From: Ancistrus triradiatus
Lineage: Eukaryota; Chordata; Actinopteri; Siluriformes; Loricariidae
Length of the DNA: 64,000 nt
NCBI GenBank assembly: GCA_025084515.1
Contig: JAJAGP010000373.1
Coordinates: 124,001-188,000, forward strand
Reading direction: 5' to 3'
Each line of letters starts with the position of its first letter. Positions within the stretch are counted from its first letter, which is position 1. The notes under the pieces are model-generated. The model was not told the DNA's origin and searched no databases. It worked only from the letters and a program-made list of their open reading frames with translations. The position numbers and the translations under genes were made by a program. Positions 53,801 to 64,000 of the stretch are shown here, piece by piece.

Positions 53801-54477
53801 ACCCGTTCAGTCTGGCCATTGGACTCCGGGTGGAACCACGACGACAGACTGGCCTTGGCCCCCACGAGGCGGCAGAAACGGCTAGCAAACTGACAGCCCC
53901 AATCCGAAACCACATCCCTAGGAAAGCCGTGGATCTGAACCACATGGTAGAGGATGAGGTCCGCTGTCTCCCTGGCCGTGGGCAATTTAGGCTGAGCGAC
54001 AAATTTGCAGGCCTTCGAGAAGCGGTCCACGACCACCAGGATGACGGTCATGCCCCTAGACTGAGGCAGACCCGAAATTAAGTCCAGGGATATGTGGGAC
54101 CATGGGCGGGAGGGGATGAGAAGGGGATGGAGGAGGCCGGCCGGTCGACCTCGCGAAGTCTTATTCCGTGCACAGTCTTCGCACGTAGTTACGAATTCCT
54201 TGACATCGGCCTCCATCCCCGGCCACCAAAACCGTCGTCGGAGGAATTCATAAGTCCTGGACAACCCCGGATGAGCCATAAAAGGGGATGCGTGACCCCA
54301 CTTGAGAACGGACTTGAGTGGGAACATAAGTCCGGCCCGGAGGCCCATTGCCCGGGTCAGGATCACCACGCTGAGCCGCAGAGACAATCCTGTCAATAGG
54401 CCAGGTAAGGGCAGCGACAACATGGGGCGCTGGGAGCACTGGCAATGAAGAGGGGTCTGCCTCGAGGCGGATCCCAC
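53720..54477 (-). pseudogene. Gypsy integrase core
   Basis: H2C2 zinc finger (GHASPFMAHPG, then CEDCARNK), catalytic Asp in VILVVVDRFSK, second Asp in VSDWGCQFASRF and Glu in SNGQTERVNQDL. The usual SDRGPQF is SDWGCQF. There is a frameshift before the C-terminal domain. Confidence 0.85.
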
Positions 54478-54537
54478 TGCCTAGACAAGGCATCCAGCTT
54501 ACCATTCTTGGAGCCTGGCCAGAAGGAAAGGGTAAAA

Positions 54538-55101
54538 TTAAGTTATAAAATTAAAATGAAGTTTGTTGCCCCACCCCATGCGTTGGGACAAGACGGCCCC
54601 TATACCTATGTCAGATGCGTCTACCTCGACGATAAAGGGCTCCTCGGAATCCGGTAGGCTGAGTATGAGAGGAGATGTTAGCCGCCTCTTGATCTCCTCG
54701 AAAGCCGTCCCTTGTCCAGCGAAAGGGCCTGGGGTTTTGTGTGTGAGGGCAGTGAGAGGTGCTGCCACTGAGCTAAAGTCCCTCACAAAGCGGCGAAAGA
54801 AATTGGCAAACCCCAGGAACCGTTGGACAAGGCGAAGGGAGGTAGGCTGTGGCCAATCGACCACCGCCCGAATCTTGGCCGGGTCCATGCGCAAGGTTCC
54901 CTGGGACACGATGAAACCTAGGAAAGAGACCGACGGCGCATGGAACACTGACTTCTCGAGCTTGACGAATAGGCAATTCTCCAGCAGCAGCTGGAGGATC
55001 CGCCTGACGTGACCAATGCTTGGGGAGGTTCCGGCTAAAGACCAGAATATCGTCAAGGTAGACGAATGCGTACTTGTCCAGGGCCTCTCAGAACACATCA
55101 T
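54538..55101 (-). pseudogene. Gypsy RT thumb and start of RNase H
   Basis: Minus strand: VKLEKSVFHAPSVSFLGFIV, LRLVQRFLGFANFFRRFVRD and FIVEVDASDIGIGAVLSQR, the last being the first Asp of RNase H. About 54540 the sequence jumps to RPGSKNGKLDAL-like codons near the end of RNase H, so most of the domain is deleted. In the neighbouring frame the YxDD motif segment (AYLDDILVFS region) lies at about 55065. Confidence 0.82.
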
Positions 55102-55753
55102 TGATCAGGCACTGGAAGACGGACGGGGCATTCATAAGCCCGAAAGGCATGACCAGATACTCATAGTGCCCGGTGGGTGTGATAAAGGCCGTCTTCCATT
55201 CATACCCCTGCCGGATGCGGATGAGGTTGTAGGCGCTGCGGAGATCCAGCTTAGTGAATACACTGGCCCCTTGCAGAGCCTCAAATGCCGATGGCATGAG
55301 AGGCAGGGAGTAGCGATCTTTGATAGTAATTGCGTTGAGGCCCTGATAGTCGATACATGGGCGCAGGGAACCCTCCTTCTTACCCATGAAGAAAAACCTG
55401 GCCCCCGTGGGTGAGGATGAGGGACGGATGAAGCCTAGACTAAGGGCTTCCCTTATATAATCCTTTATGGCACCCCGCTCCGGAGGGCTAAGGGAGAACA
55501 ACCTGCCCCTGGGTGGAGAGGTACCTGGAAGAAGTCTTATGGCACAGTCATACTCCCTATGCGGAGGGAGTTCCTGCGCCTGCTGTTTACTGAATACCTC
55601 GGACAAATCCCTATATTGCTCTGGGACCGACGAGAGGTCCAATATCTCCTGCTGGACGGAGCGAGCAATGGGCGTGGGTACAGGTGGTGGAATGAGGCAG
55701 GTCTCCTGGCAACGGGGGGACCAGGCGAAAATGGACCGTGTTTGAGAATCCAC
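55088..55753 (-). pseudogene. Gypsy reverse transcriptase (fingers/palm)
   Basis: QAQELPPHREYDCAIRLLPG, KEGSLRPCIDYQGLNAITIK, VFTKLDLRSAYNLIRIRQGY and LVMPFGLMNAPSVFQCLIND are classic Ty3/gypsy RT blocks. A small frameshift separates it from the YLDD part downstream. Confidence 0.88.
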
Positions 55754-55852
55754 CTGCAGATTGTGGGTTCACAACCACGGGAAACCCAAAACAACCTGCA
55801 GGTGAAGGACCCAGGTGACAAGAAAGGATAGCCTCTCCCTGTGCTCGCCCAA

Positions 55853-56092
55853 TCAAAGGTTGACCGGTTGGGTCCGGTAAGTGACGGAGCCATCGCCAAG
55901 ATCCCTGCTGTCAAAGGCTCTGAACGGCTGTGGGGGATATAGTTTCTCTAGCCTCAGCCCCAGCCGACGGGCAAGACTACTTTCAAAAAAGTTTCCGGCC
56001 GCACCCGAGTCAATACACACGGAGTGCCAGGTGTTGCCCCCACCCTTGACGGATACAGGCTGGAAGGAAGAAGCCCGATGGGGAAAGGGCAA
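55853..56092 (-). pseudogene. Gypsy aspartic protease
   Basis: CIDSGAAGNFFESSLARRLG contains the D-S-G-A active-site motif of vertebrate gypsy elements. Followed by LGLRLEKLYPPQPFRAFDSR. The link to RT crosses a frameshift near 55850. Confidence 0.8.
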
Positions 56093-56099
56093 CAGGGCC

Positions 56100-56565
56100 T
56101 AGGTTCAGTTTCCCCTCCCGGACCTGGCCCTTACGTTTCCCGAGCCAGATTTTGTGCGAGTGGCGTGGGTTACGCCAATCCCGCCAAGTTCCATGGGCTC
56201 CACGGTCCCCGGACAGGCCTCTGTGGGATCCGGTGGATGACTGCGGGACCAGGAAGGGTGTGACTATCCCTGCGCAGCCCCCCGCTCCTGAGCTCTATTC
56301 CTGAGGCGGGTATCAAGACAGATAACCATGTCATATAATTCGGCCAGGGAAGCGGGAGGGTCTTTGGTGGCCAACTCATCCTTAAGCCGCTCGTTTAATC
56401 CCACCTGAAACACCGTCTTGAAAGCATTCTCTTCTCACCCACTCTCCGCGGCCAGAATCCAGAATTCGACCACGTAATCCGCCGCTGATCTGGAGCCCTG
56501 GGTGAACTCGACCAGATGGAAAGTCGGGTCCCGGCCTACTTTGGGATGAAAGAACGTCTCCCGCT
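56100..56565 (-). pseudogene. Gypsy gag, C-terminal part
   Basis: Reading across frames, the minus strand shows GRDPTFHLVEFTQGSRSAAD, YVVEFWILAAESGW and GLNERLKDELATKDPPASLA, the capsid C-terminal pattern of Ty3/gypsy gag. A stop follows at about 56262. The region is interrupted upstream by the L2 insertion. Confidence 0.7.
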
Positions 56566-58488
56566 CTCAAAAGTGAAGTATGGCGTGCCTCAGGGGTCAG
56601 TGGCTTGGCCCGCTTTTATTCTCTCTGTACATGCTGCCACTAGGCTCAGTTTATTCGTAAACATGGCATTAGTTTCCACTGCTATGCAGATGATACACAG
56701 CTGTACATATCAGCCAAAAAACTAATGACAGCCTTACAATCAACAAAATCGAGGACTGTGTAAAGGAAATAAAATGATTGGATGTTATTTTATTTTCTCT
56801 ACTTACTTAACTCAGATAAAACTGAGGTTTCTATTAGTGGGACCCAAGGCTGTGAGACAGGTTAGCTACATCTATCCTAAATCTAGATGGCTGTCCAGTA
56901 TTGCCCAGTCCGTTCTGTAAAAAACTTAGGGGTCACATTTGATTCAGATCTCTCCTTTTGATGCGCACATTAGCAGCATCACTCGAATTGCTTTCTTTCA
57001 ATTACGTAATATCGCTAAACTTTGAAAATATCCTCTCTTTGAATGATGCAGAAAAACTTGTTCATGCGTTTATAACCTCAAGGTTGGATTACTGTAACGC
57101 CTTACTTACTGGATGCTCTAGTAAATCTATAAATAAACTTCAGTTAGTTCCAAAACGCAGCTGCCCCCCGAGTGCTAACTCGAACTAGAAAATTTGATCA
57201 TATCACTCCTGTTCTATCATCACTACACTGGTTACCAGTCAAATTCCGCATTGATTACACAAATACTTCTTATAAAACTTATAAAGCTCTACATATGGCC
57301 TGGCCCCCACATTATCTGAGTGAACTCTTAGAGTTTTACAAATCCAACTCGTCTACTTCGTTCGCAGGGTGCAGGACTTCTTTTTAGTTCCTAGAATTAA
57401 AAAAGTCACAGCAGGGGGAAAGGCCTTTCTCATACATGGCCCCCAACTATGGAATAAAAAACTTCCCACTTTCGTTCAAGATTCAGACACTCTCCAAAAT
57501 TTTAAGTCCTAGGCTAAAGGGACATACTTATTTACGCAGGATTTTGACTAGATTTAGACCAGGATGCATGGCTTCGGTCGCTGGGGCCGGAGTCGGGAGT
57601 CATGTCTGGCCTGCCTGCCTTGTCCGCTTGCCGGGAGTGTCGAGTGGGCGGTCTGGCTGAACTGGACTTTGGTCCTCGTGACCTTGACTCATGCATCCTT
57701 GCCTGCCTTAGAATAAGGGCAGAGCTGGGGGTTCATAGTCAAAGAGTCTTTGGTGATCAAGATGTTTGGGTTGCTGTCTTCTGTCGCTCGTGGGGTTTTG
57801 CCAGTGTCTCATGTGATCCCTCTTGGCTGTGTTTTCTACCAGTTCTCCGCTTTCTAGCTTTGCTTCTATAGCTAATGCTGCCGGGGTCTCATGCTACACT
57901 TGGCGTCAGTGATTGACATGGCATCAGTGATTGTTAATAAACACTGTGCTCTTTAAATAATAACTAATGACATTTTTTCTGTTTTCTCTCCGAGCTGTGT
58001 TCTGGCAGTTCCGGCCCCACACATGAAATGTTTCATCTCCACTCAAGCTGCTTCATCATCAGCTCCAGTCCATCATACCCGGGCCACTTAATGTCGATGT
58101 TGCATAATTCACATTTTATTCGACCATGACTCCATGACTGTAGTTTCGCTCTTAGATTTATCATCATACATGAGGCCACTTAATGTTGATGTGAATACTT
58201 CACATTTTATTCGACCATGACTCCATGACTGTAAGTTTCGCTCTTAGATGTATCATCTACGCCGCCCAAGGAGGTTTGGGTCCCTTTTTGAGTCTTGGTC
58301 CTCCCAAGGTTTCTTTCCTAGAACTAGGGAGTTTTTCCTTGCCACTGTCGCCCTAGGGCTTGCTCAATTTGGGATTGGACGTAGTTATTAGGGAGATAAA
58401 TCTAAACTTGTAAAGTTGCTTTGAGACAATTGCTCCATTGTAATAAAAAGCGCTATATAAATAAATCTGACTTGACTTGGCTTGGCTT
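56566..58488 (+). mobile_element. L2-clade LINE copy 4, inside gypsy gag
   Basis: Opposite in strand to gypsy. It starts abruptly in the RT (KVKYGVPQGSVAWPAFILSV), continues through the YADD region and the ITSRLDYCNALLTGCSSKS block (57100), and has a long 3' UTR and the tail TTGTAAAGTTGCTTTGAGAC, then GCGCTATATAAATAAATCTG. It ends at about 58488, where gypsy gag resumes. Many single-base insertions break the frame. Confidence 0.88.
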
Positions 58489-58727
58489 GGAGTGGCAAGG
58501 GGCAAGGTTGCCACTGCCGAGGCCGGCTGGGGGGGGGGGGGGGTAGGAGCCGGGTCGGGCTTGACTGGCAAGGGAGAGCATAGCCTCTCGATGGCGATCC
58601 CAAGGGTGGCCATCTGCTGAGCGAGCTCATTGAGCTGCTGCCCATGCCGCCCAATGACGACCCCGTGATGCTGGAGAACCTCAACGGCCTCGACAGTTGG
58701 GGGGGTGGGGGGTCCTGCTGGGTCCAT
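58489..58727 (-). pseudogene. Gypsy gag, N-terminal part
   Basis: Starts MDPAGPPTPPTVEAVEVLQH and continues HGQQLNELAQQMATLGIAIE with a proline-rich run. About 90 codons normally found between this and the C-terminal gag part are missing, in addition to the L2 insertion. Confidence 0.72.
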
Positions 58728-58796
58728 GACTGGTGGCACCCTACTGTTAGGAGTCGCCACGAGGGGGGCGAACAACCGAGGCTGGCAGACCCCAAG

Positions 58797-59969
58797 TGCA
58801 GGGCCGGCAAAAGGCCGTTAGAGAGCGATAAAACGCGCCATAGAGATAACGTGACGGAAAGCTCCCTTCAATAGGGCAAGAAGCAGCGCTAGAGGCGCGG
58901 CAGCGTAAGGATCACACTGACGTGATAAACAGAGAAAGTCTCTGTTTTAGATGGGACAGAGATCAGCGTTTAAAGGGTGCGCACATCTACACACACACAC
59001 GTGATTAACTGAGGAAGTCTCTGTGTTCAACAAGGCAGAGATCGGTGCTAAGGCCCAGCAGCGTTCAAACACACCGACGCGATCAAACTGAGAAAGTCTC
59101 TGTATTAAACGGGACTGAGATCAGCGCTCAAAGAGCGCGCACGTTTACACACACACAGGCGTGATAAACAGAGGAAGTCTGTATTAAACGAGACTGAGAT
59201 AAGTGCTCAAAAAGCGCACACGTTTACACACACACAGGCGTGATTAACTGAGGAAGTCTCTGTAATAAACTTGACAGAGATCAGCGTTTAAGGAGCGCGC
59301 ATGTTTACACACACAGGCATGATAAACAGAGGAAGTCTGTATTAAATGGAACAGATCAGCGCTCAAAGAGCACGCACATTTACACACACAGGCGTGATTA
59401 ACTGAGGAAGTCTCTGTATTAAACTTGACATAGATCAGCGCTTAAGGAGCGAGCACGTTTACACACACAGGCCTGATTAACTCAGGAAGTCTCTGTATTA
59501 AACTTGACAGAGATCAGTGCTTAAAGATCGCGCATGTTTACACACACAGACGTGATAAACATACCCACTAGTGAAGCGAGCAGGGACGCCAGAATTGCGG
59601 TGCGGCGGGCGGAGCGGACCGGGCGACGTGGTTGTGGATGTCGGTGAGGTTTGGGGGGGAACTCGCCCTACGCTAGCCACTAAATCCTCACTTTACCTCT
59701 CTACATGGCCCGCCTTCTCATCAAGACGGGTCTACCGGTAAGGCCTAATGGGACGTAGGGACGCGGAGCGAAACAAACCAACATGCCGGCAAAATGCAGG
59801 ACGCTGAGTGAGGGTGCCACGCCGGCCGGCGCTTTAAGACCACCTTTTATGCGCCGAAGGCAGTTGCTTCCGATTGCGGCCACTAGAGCGTGTAGGAACC
59901 GTTCTACCGGCCTCGGAGCTAATGCTGGGCTGAAGCCGCCCTCTAGTGTCCCTGGGGCGGCTCCTGATA
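58797..59969 (-). repeat. Gypsy 5' LTR
   Basis: About 1.17 kb from TATCAGGAGCCGCC (minus strand) to CCCTGCA near gag, comparable in length to the solo LTR at 30641. Includes the minisatellite. Confidence 0.75.
58890..59570. repeat. LTR minisatellite, about eight 75-85 bp units
   Basis: Units share GAGGAAGTCTCTGTATTAAA, a GATCAGCGCTCAAAGAGCGC-like word (self-complementary core AGCGCT) and CGTTTACACACACAGGCGTG. Unit ends alternate between AAACGGGAC and AAACTTGAC types. Confidence 0.9.
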
Positions 59970-61113
59970 CTTTCAACAAATTTTCTATCTAGTTGAGGTC
60001 TGGAGACTGGCTAGGCCACTCCAGGACCTTGAAATGCTTTTTACAAAGCCACTCCTTCATTGCCCAAGCGGTGTGTTTGGGATCACGGTCATGCTGGAAG
60101 ACCCAGCCATGTTCCATCTTCAATGCTCTCACTGATGGAATGAGGTTTTTTCTTAAAATCTCACGATATATAGCCCTGTTCATTCTTCCCTTAACACGGA
60201 TCAATCGTCCTGTCCCCTTTGCAGAAAAACAGCCTCAAAGCATGATGTTTCCACCCTCATGCTTTACAGTAGATATGGCACAACTCAGAATTCTTCTTCA
60301 TCCAAACACGGCGAGTTGAGTTTTTACCAAAAAAAAGGTGTATTTTGGTTTCATCTGGCCACATGGTATTCTCCCAATCTTCTTCTGGATGATCCAGTTT
60401 GCTCTCTGGCAAACTTAAGACGAGCCTGGACGAGTCCCTCTCGGCGTAGTGTGTTACTGAAGGTATCCTTGTTACTTTGGTCCCAGCTCTCTGCAGGTCA
60501 TTCATCAGGTCCCTCCATGTAGTTCTGGGATTGTTGTTCACCGTTCTCATGATCATTTTGACCCCACAGGATGATATCTTGCGTGGGGCCCCAGATTGAG
60601 GGAGATTATCAATGGTCTTGTATGTCGTACAATTGCACCCACAGTTTATTTATTAACACCAACCTGCTTGCCTATTGTAGATTCACTCTTCCCAACCTGG
60701 TGCAGGTCTACAATTTTCTTCCTGGTGTTCTTCGACAGCTCTTTGGTCTTGGTCATGGTTGAGTTTAGAGTCTGACTGTTTGAGGCTGTGGACAGGTGTC
60801 TTTTATACAGATAAGGTCAAACAGGTGCCATTAATACAGGTAACGAGTGGAGGACAGAAGAGTTTCTTAAAGAAGTTGATACAGCTCTGTGAGAGCCAGA
60901 AATCTTGCTTTTTGTGGGTGACCAAATACTTATTTTCCACCAAGATTTACAATTAAATTATTTTAAAATCCTACAATGTGATTTCCTGGATTTTGTTTCT
61001 TAATTTTGTCTCTCATAGTGTACCTGTGATGAAAATTACAGACCACTCTCATCTTTCTAAGTAGGAGAACTTGCACAATCAGTGGCTGCCTAAATACTTT
61101 TTTGCCCCACTGT

Positions 61114-61792
61114 TGTCAGAGGTCCTACTGACCGATGCTAGAGGGCAGCGTTAGTCTAGTTTGCACGGTAGGATCTCTGGCAGATACGCAACACCTGCTA
61201 TTCTGGATATTTAAGAGCTTCGCCAGTCTTAGCAGGTGTTGCACCATTCAACCCTCATGCGGTTTGCACCCTTCGATCGGTGCTAAGGCCTTGTAGTGCA
61301 ATCGCTATTTCGCCGCGTGTATCTGGAGACCTCACCCGTTTCCCGCTCTGATACAGAGCTTCCCACGCTTACCTTTCATTTGTTTTATTATTTTGTTAGG
61401 AAGAGTGGACGAACTTGGTCTGTGAAGGGGCTCAGTTCCCAAAGCGACAGGAGGCATGAGGTAACATTTGTTTAGGGAGGTAGCTTAGCGTAGTAGCTTT
61501 TGCGTTTTGTTTTTCAACAGCCATTGCTCGCTCAGCGCCATGAACGAGCTGTGTACCCTCCCGGCTCTGGATTTTCCCTCCGCCCTCCTCTCTTTCTCTC
61601 AGCAGCGTGGTCCTGAGCTTCTTAGTTTTTCTTTGTTACTAATTTACTGGTATTTTTGTTAATTATTGTTTTATGTCTTTATTTCATTTCAGTTCACTTA
61701 TTCCACCTGGAGCTAACTGCGATTGGGTCCCAAACCCTTATATTTTATTTTTCACAGTTGGTCATTTCCTTTAAATACGGCGAACCATAACA
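61114..61792. mobile_element. Solo LTR, 679 bp, with ACTGT duplication
   Basis: TGTCAGAGGTCC...CATAACA, flanked by ACTGT at 61109-61113 and 61793-61797. Removing it restores the Tc1-A end CCCCACTG followed by TA. Inside are TATTTAAGAGC at about 61207 (TATA-like) and a T-rich 3' part. No internal genes. Confidence 0.88.
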
Positions 61793-63026
61793 ACTGTAGG
61801 TACAAATTAGTCACAAGTGACTAATTTAGTTGAGTCTCATTTAGGAAACATGCACCTCACAGGAACATTAGCCAAATCATCAGATTTAACCGATTTAAGA
61901 TGTCTGTAAGGACATCTAGATCTGACTAGAGTTCTGCTAGTGCTAAGAAGACTGGCCTTATTAACGTCATGCCGGGGGGGGGGGGGGGGCAGGCTTTTCA
62001 TTCAAATATATATTTGGTTATTTATTTGAGATTCACTGAATAATCTGTTAAAGAACATAGAATTGGCTGCTGGTTTGTGCCTGACTCTGCACTATTTCTA
62101 ACTTCAGCTTCTTTGTCTTTGTTTGCTTGTCAAACTCTGCATATTCAGTGGGGTGATGCTGTTTTAAACATCTTATTAAATCCGCTATTCTGATCATTTT
62201 CGGAGTTGATCCTTCACGGCTTTATTTTTGACATGCATGTAATCCAAGCAGCATGCTGTTAAAGTTTCAATGCCAGAGACATGGTTGTGATAAAAATGAA
62301 TAACAAAGACCTAAGTAATGTCCCTAGTCCATCAATCAATAATGCGATATTTAGGGAGACTATCTAGTTGACTAGCTAAGTAGCACTCAAAACACAGCCG
62401 AAACACATGACGTATGATTGTCGCTCCCGTTAAGACATACCCCGAATTCTGTGAGTTAATCATTACTCTGAATCAGTCTGGAGTGACTGCGTTCATAATG
62501 TGGTTCTTCTTCACTTTATCCAGTTTAATCCAGTTCTCTGTTCTGTTCTTTAAACTGATGGAGGCTTTCCTAACAGACTGTTTCTAGGCTGAGATGTATG
62601 TTATGCTACCAGGTTTCACCCAGCGTGGTGTTCGGTCATGTAGTTCTACTCAGAGCTCAGCAGCACTCATAGTGGTGAAAAATATTATATAATTTGCTGC
62701 CTATTTGTTAGAGCTGTGTTTCTGCTATTCACTGATACTGAGGTATATGAAAAATGCATACCGTACAGGAAATTAACAACGTTGAACCAGTATACCTCCC
62801 AGCACCATATGCTGGTTATGTTCCAGAAAAGAACATTAAGTAAAAAGTATTTTGATGAATAGCAAAGAAGATATGACTTACTAAAAGACCAGAATTACCC
62901 TGTACATAATACTTATATTCAAATATAAAGCAAAAGAGTCTGCTAAATACTTTAAAAGTCCAAGAAAAAACACCTATTATGATCCCTAAACAATATGGAA
63001 CAACCTACAATATGGATAATGCAAAA

Positions 63027-63027
<1 letters not shown>
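61793..63027. other. AT-rich sequence without recognised feature
   Basis: Probably upstream LYST intron. It contains a run of about 16 G at 61975-61990. I found no LYST exon or mobile element. Confidence 0.4.

Positions 63028-63080
<53 letters not shown>
63028..63080 (+). repeat. (AT)n microsatellite
   Basis: About 22 AT units following an A run, directly before a Tc1-like element. Confidence 0.95.
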
Positions 63081-63082
<2 letters not shown>

Positions 63083-63086
<4 letters not shown>

Positions 63087-64000
63087 GGCTCACTTAAACA
63101 ACACAATATAACTCCAAGTAAATCAAACTTCTGTGAATTCAAACTGTCCACTTAGGAAGAAACACTGACTGACAATCAATTTCACATGCTGTTGTGCTAA
63201 TGAATAGACAACAGGTGGAAATTATTGGCATCTAGCAAGACACACTCAATAAAAGGTTCTGCAGGTGGGGACAACAGACCACTTCTCAGTAGCTATGCTT
63301 TCTGACTGATGTTTTGGTCACTTTTGAATGTTGGTGATGCTTTCACACTCGTGGTAGCATGAGACGGACTCTATAACCCACACAAGTGGCTCAGGTAGTG
63401 CAGCTCATCCATGATGGCACATCAATGCGAGCTGTGTCAAGAAGGCTTGCTGTGTCTGTCAGCGTAGTCTACAGAGGCTGGAGGTGCTACCAGGAGACAG
63501 GTCAGTACACCAAGAGTGGAGGAGGCCGTAGGAGAGTAACAACCCAGCAGCAGGACCGTTACCTCCGCATTTGTGCAAGGAGGAACAGGAGGTGCCCTGC
63601 CAGACTCCATGAGGATGGTATGAGGGCCCGACGTCCACAGATGGGGGTTGTGCTCACAGCCCAACACCATGCAGAATGGCATTTGCCAGAGAACACCAGG
63701 ATTGGCAAATTCGCCACTGGCGCCCTGTGCTCTTCACAGATGAAAGCAGGTTCACACTGAGCACATGTGACAGACATGACAGAGTCTGGAGACGCCGTGG
63801 ACAGCAATCTGCTGCCTGCAACATCCTTCAGCATGATCGGTTTGGCAGTGGGTCAGTAATGGTGTGGGGTGGCATTTCTTTGGTGGGCCGCACAGCCCTC
63901 CATGTGCTTGTCAGAGGTAGCCTGACTGCTGTTAGGTACCGAGATGAGATCCTCAGACCCCTTGTGAGACCATATGTTGGTGTGGTTGGCCCTGGGTTCC
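63083..64000 (+). mobile_element. Tc1-like transposon, sixth family, cut by window edge
   Basis: The left part has ACTCCAAGTAAATCAAACTT and TTCTGTGAATTCAAACTGTC, as in fish Tc1 terminal repeats, then the transposase. The right end lies beyond the window. Confidence 0.75.
63386..64000 (+). pseudogene. Tc1-like transposase, sixth family, broken
   Basis: MAQVVQLIHDGTSMRAVSRR and LAVSVSVVYRGWRCYQETGQ form the helix-turn-helix. GGRRRVTTQQQDRYLRICAR is the linker and second DNA-binding segment, which is shortened near 63610 (RLHEDGMRARRP follows directly). In another frame come WRPVLFTDESRF (first Asp), WRRRGQQSAACNILQHD and SVMVWGGISLVGRTALH. At least one frameshift near 63690. Confidence 0.82.

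Larger units (their letters stand above)
52405..59969 (-). mobile_element. Ty3/gypsy chromovirus-like element
   Basis: An LTR retrotransposon on the minus strand: 5' LTR 58797-59969, gag, protease, RT, integrase with chromodomain, polypurine tract, 3' LTR 52405-53113. It is broken by an L2 insertion in gag, a deletion over RNase H, and a truncated 3' LTR. The GC-rich coding sequence contrasts with the AT-rich intron around it. Confidence 0.9.
52321..61112 (-). mobile_element. Tc1-A copy split by a gypsy element
   Basis: The left terminal piece (52321-52404, preceded by TA) and the right piece (59970-61112, ending TTTTTTGCCCCACTG) belong to one Tc1-A copy on the minus strand. About 190 bp at the break are missing. 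The right part carries transposase blocks from ATG 60757 down to 60000, with several frameshifts (for example FFGKNSTRRVWM and a lost piece of the second DNA-binding region). Confidence 0.85.

Noticed and set aside
53755..56263. Many plus-strand open frames of 70-150 codons in GC-rich DNA
   Set aside because: They are antisense to the gypsy gag-pol, where high GC reduces stop codons.
52400..59975. TTTCA at both gypsy breakpoints as a target duplication
   Set aside because: The 3' LTR is truncated and about 190 bp of Tc1-A is missing, and one extra base separates the word from the LTR; chance or microhomology fits as well.
1..64000. CRISPR arrays, tRNA or rRNA genes, bacterial operons
   Set aside because: None seen; tandem repeats present are microsatellites, minisatellites and transposon ends, and tRNA-like boxes occur only within SINE-like repeats.

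Overview
This window is animal nuclear DNA, almost certainly from a teleost fish. The evidence is one vertebrate gene split into many small exons with GT/AG borders, long AT-rich introns, and a dense load of fish repeats: Tc1-like transposons, L2-clade LINEs, Penelope-like elements, a chromodomain Ty3/gypsy element, an old retrovirus-like element, SINE-like repeats and CA/TG/AT microsatellites. No bacterial gene organisation is present.

The only host gene I can support is LYST (lysosomal trafficking regulator, the Chediak-Higashi BEACH protein), on the minus strand. I read seventeen consecutive coding exons between 52034 (upstream) and 1392 (downstream), 3,361 nt or about 1,120 codons. All sixteen junctions keep the reading frame when the splice sites given here are used. 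They cover roughly the middle third of the protein: the concanavalin A/laminin-G-like domain (exons at 51707-52034 to 24581-24771), helical-repeat segments, an acidic Ser-rich linker (10289-10712) and more helical segments. The first exons lie beyond the right part of the window. The C-terminal PH-BEACH-WD40 part lies beyond the left edge.

Almost everything else is mobile DNA in LYST introns. One Tc1 family (called Tc1-A here; ends CAGTGGGGCAAAAAAGTATT) has at least ten copies or fragments, all broken. Layout: 1-455 Tc1 and pogo-like fragments; 1392-2654 four LYST exons; 3798-5387 Tc1-A; 6088-9686 a 3.6 kb element with about 115-bp terminal inverted repeats and splice-compatible exon remnants including a PHD-finger-like segment; 10775-12242 Tc1-A; 13-25 kb LYST exons alternating with Tc1, SINE and MITE copies; 25.7-28.3 kb two other Tc1 families; 29-35 kb an L2 LINE with a solo LTR and a foldback Tc1-A inside it; 36-40.7 kb Tc1-A, a hAT-like remnant and Tc1 chimeras; 40.8-49.7 kb a retrovirus-like element broken up by L2 and Penelope insertions; 49.7-51.4 kb a second Penelope copy and an inverted Tc1 pair; 52.3-61.1 kb a Tc1-A copy split by a Ty3/gypsy chromovirus that itself carries an L2 insertion in gag; 61.1-61.8 kb a solo LTR with a 5-bp duplication at the end of that Tc1-A; 63.1-64 kb another Tc1-like transposase cut by the window edge.

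The best candidate for something undescribed is the 6088-9686 element. Its inverted repeats each contain a perfect 18-bp palindrome. It split an older dispersed repeat into two halves, and it holds apparent exons that I cannot assign to a known transposase. All family assignments come from reading motifs by eye; no database search was run.
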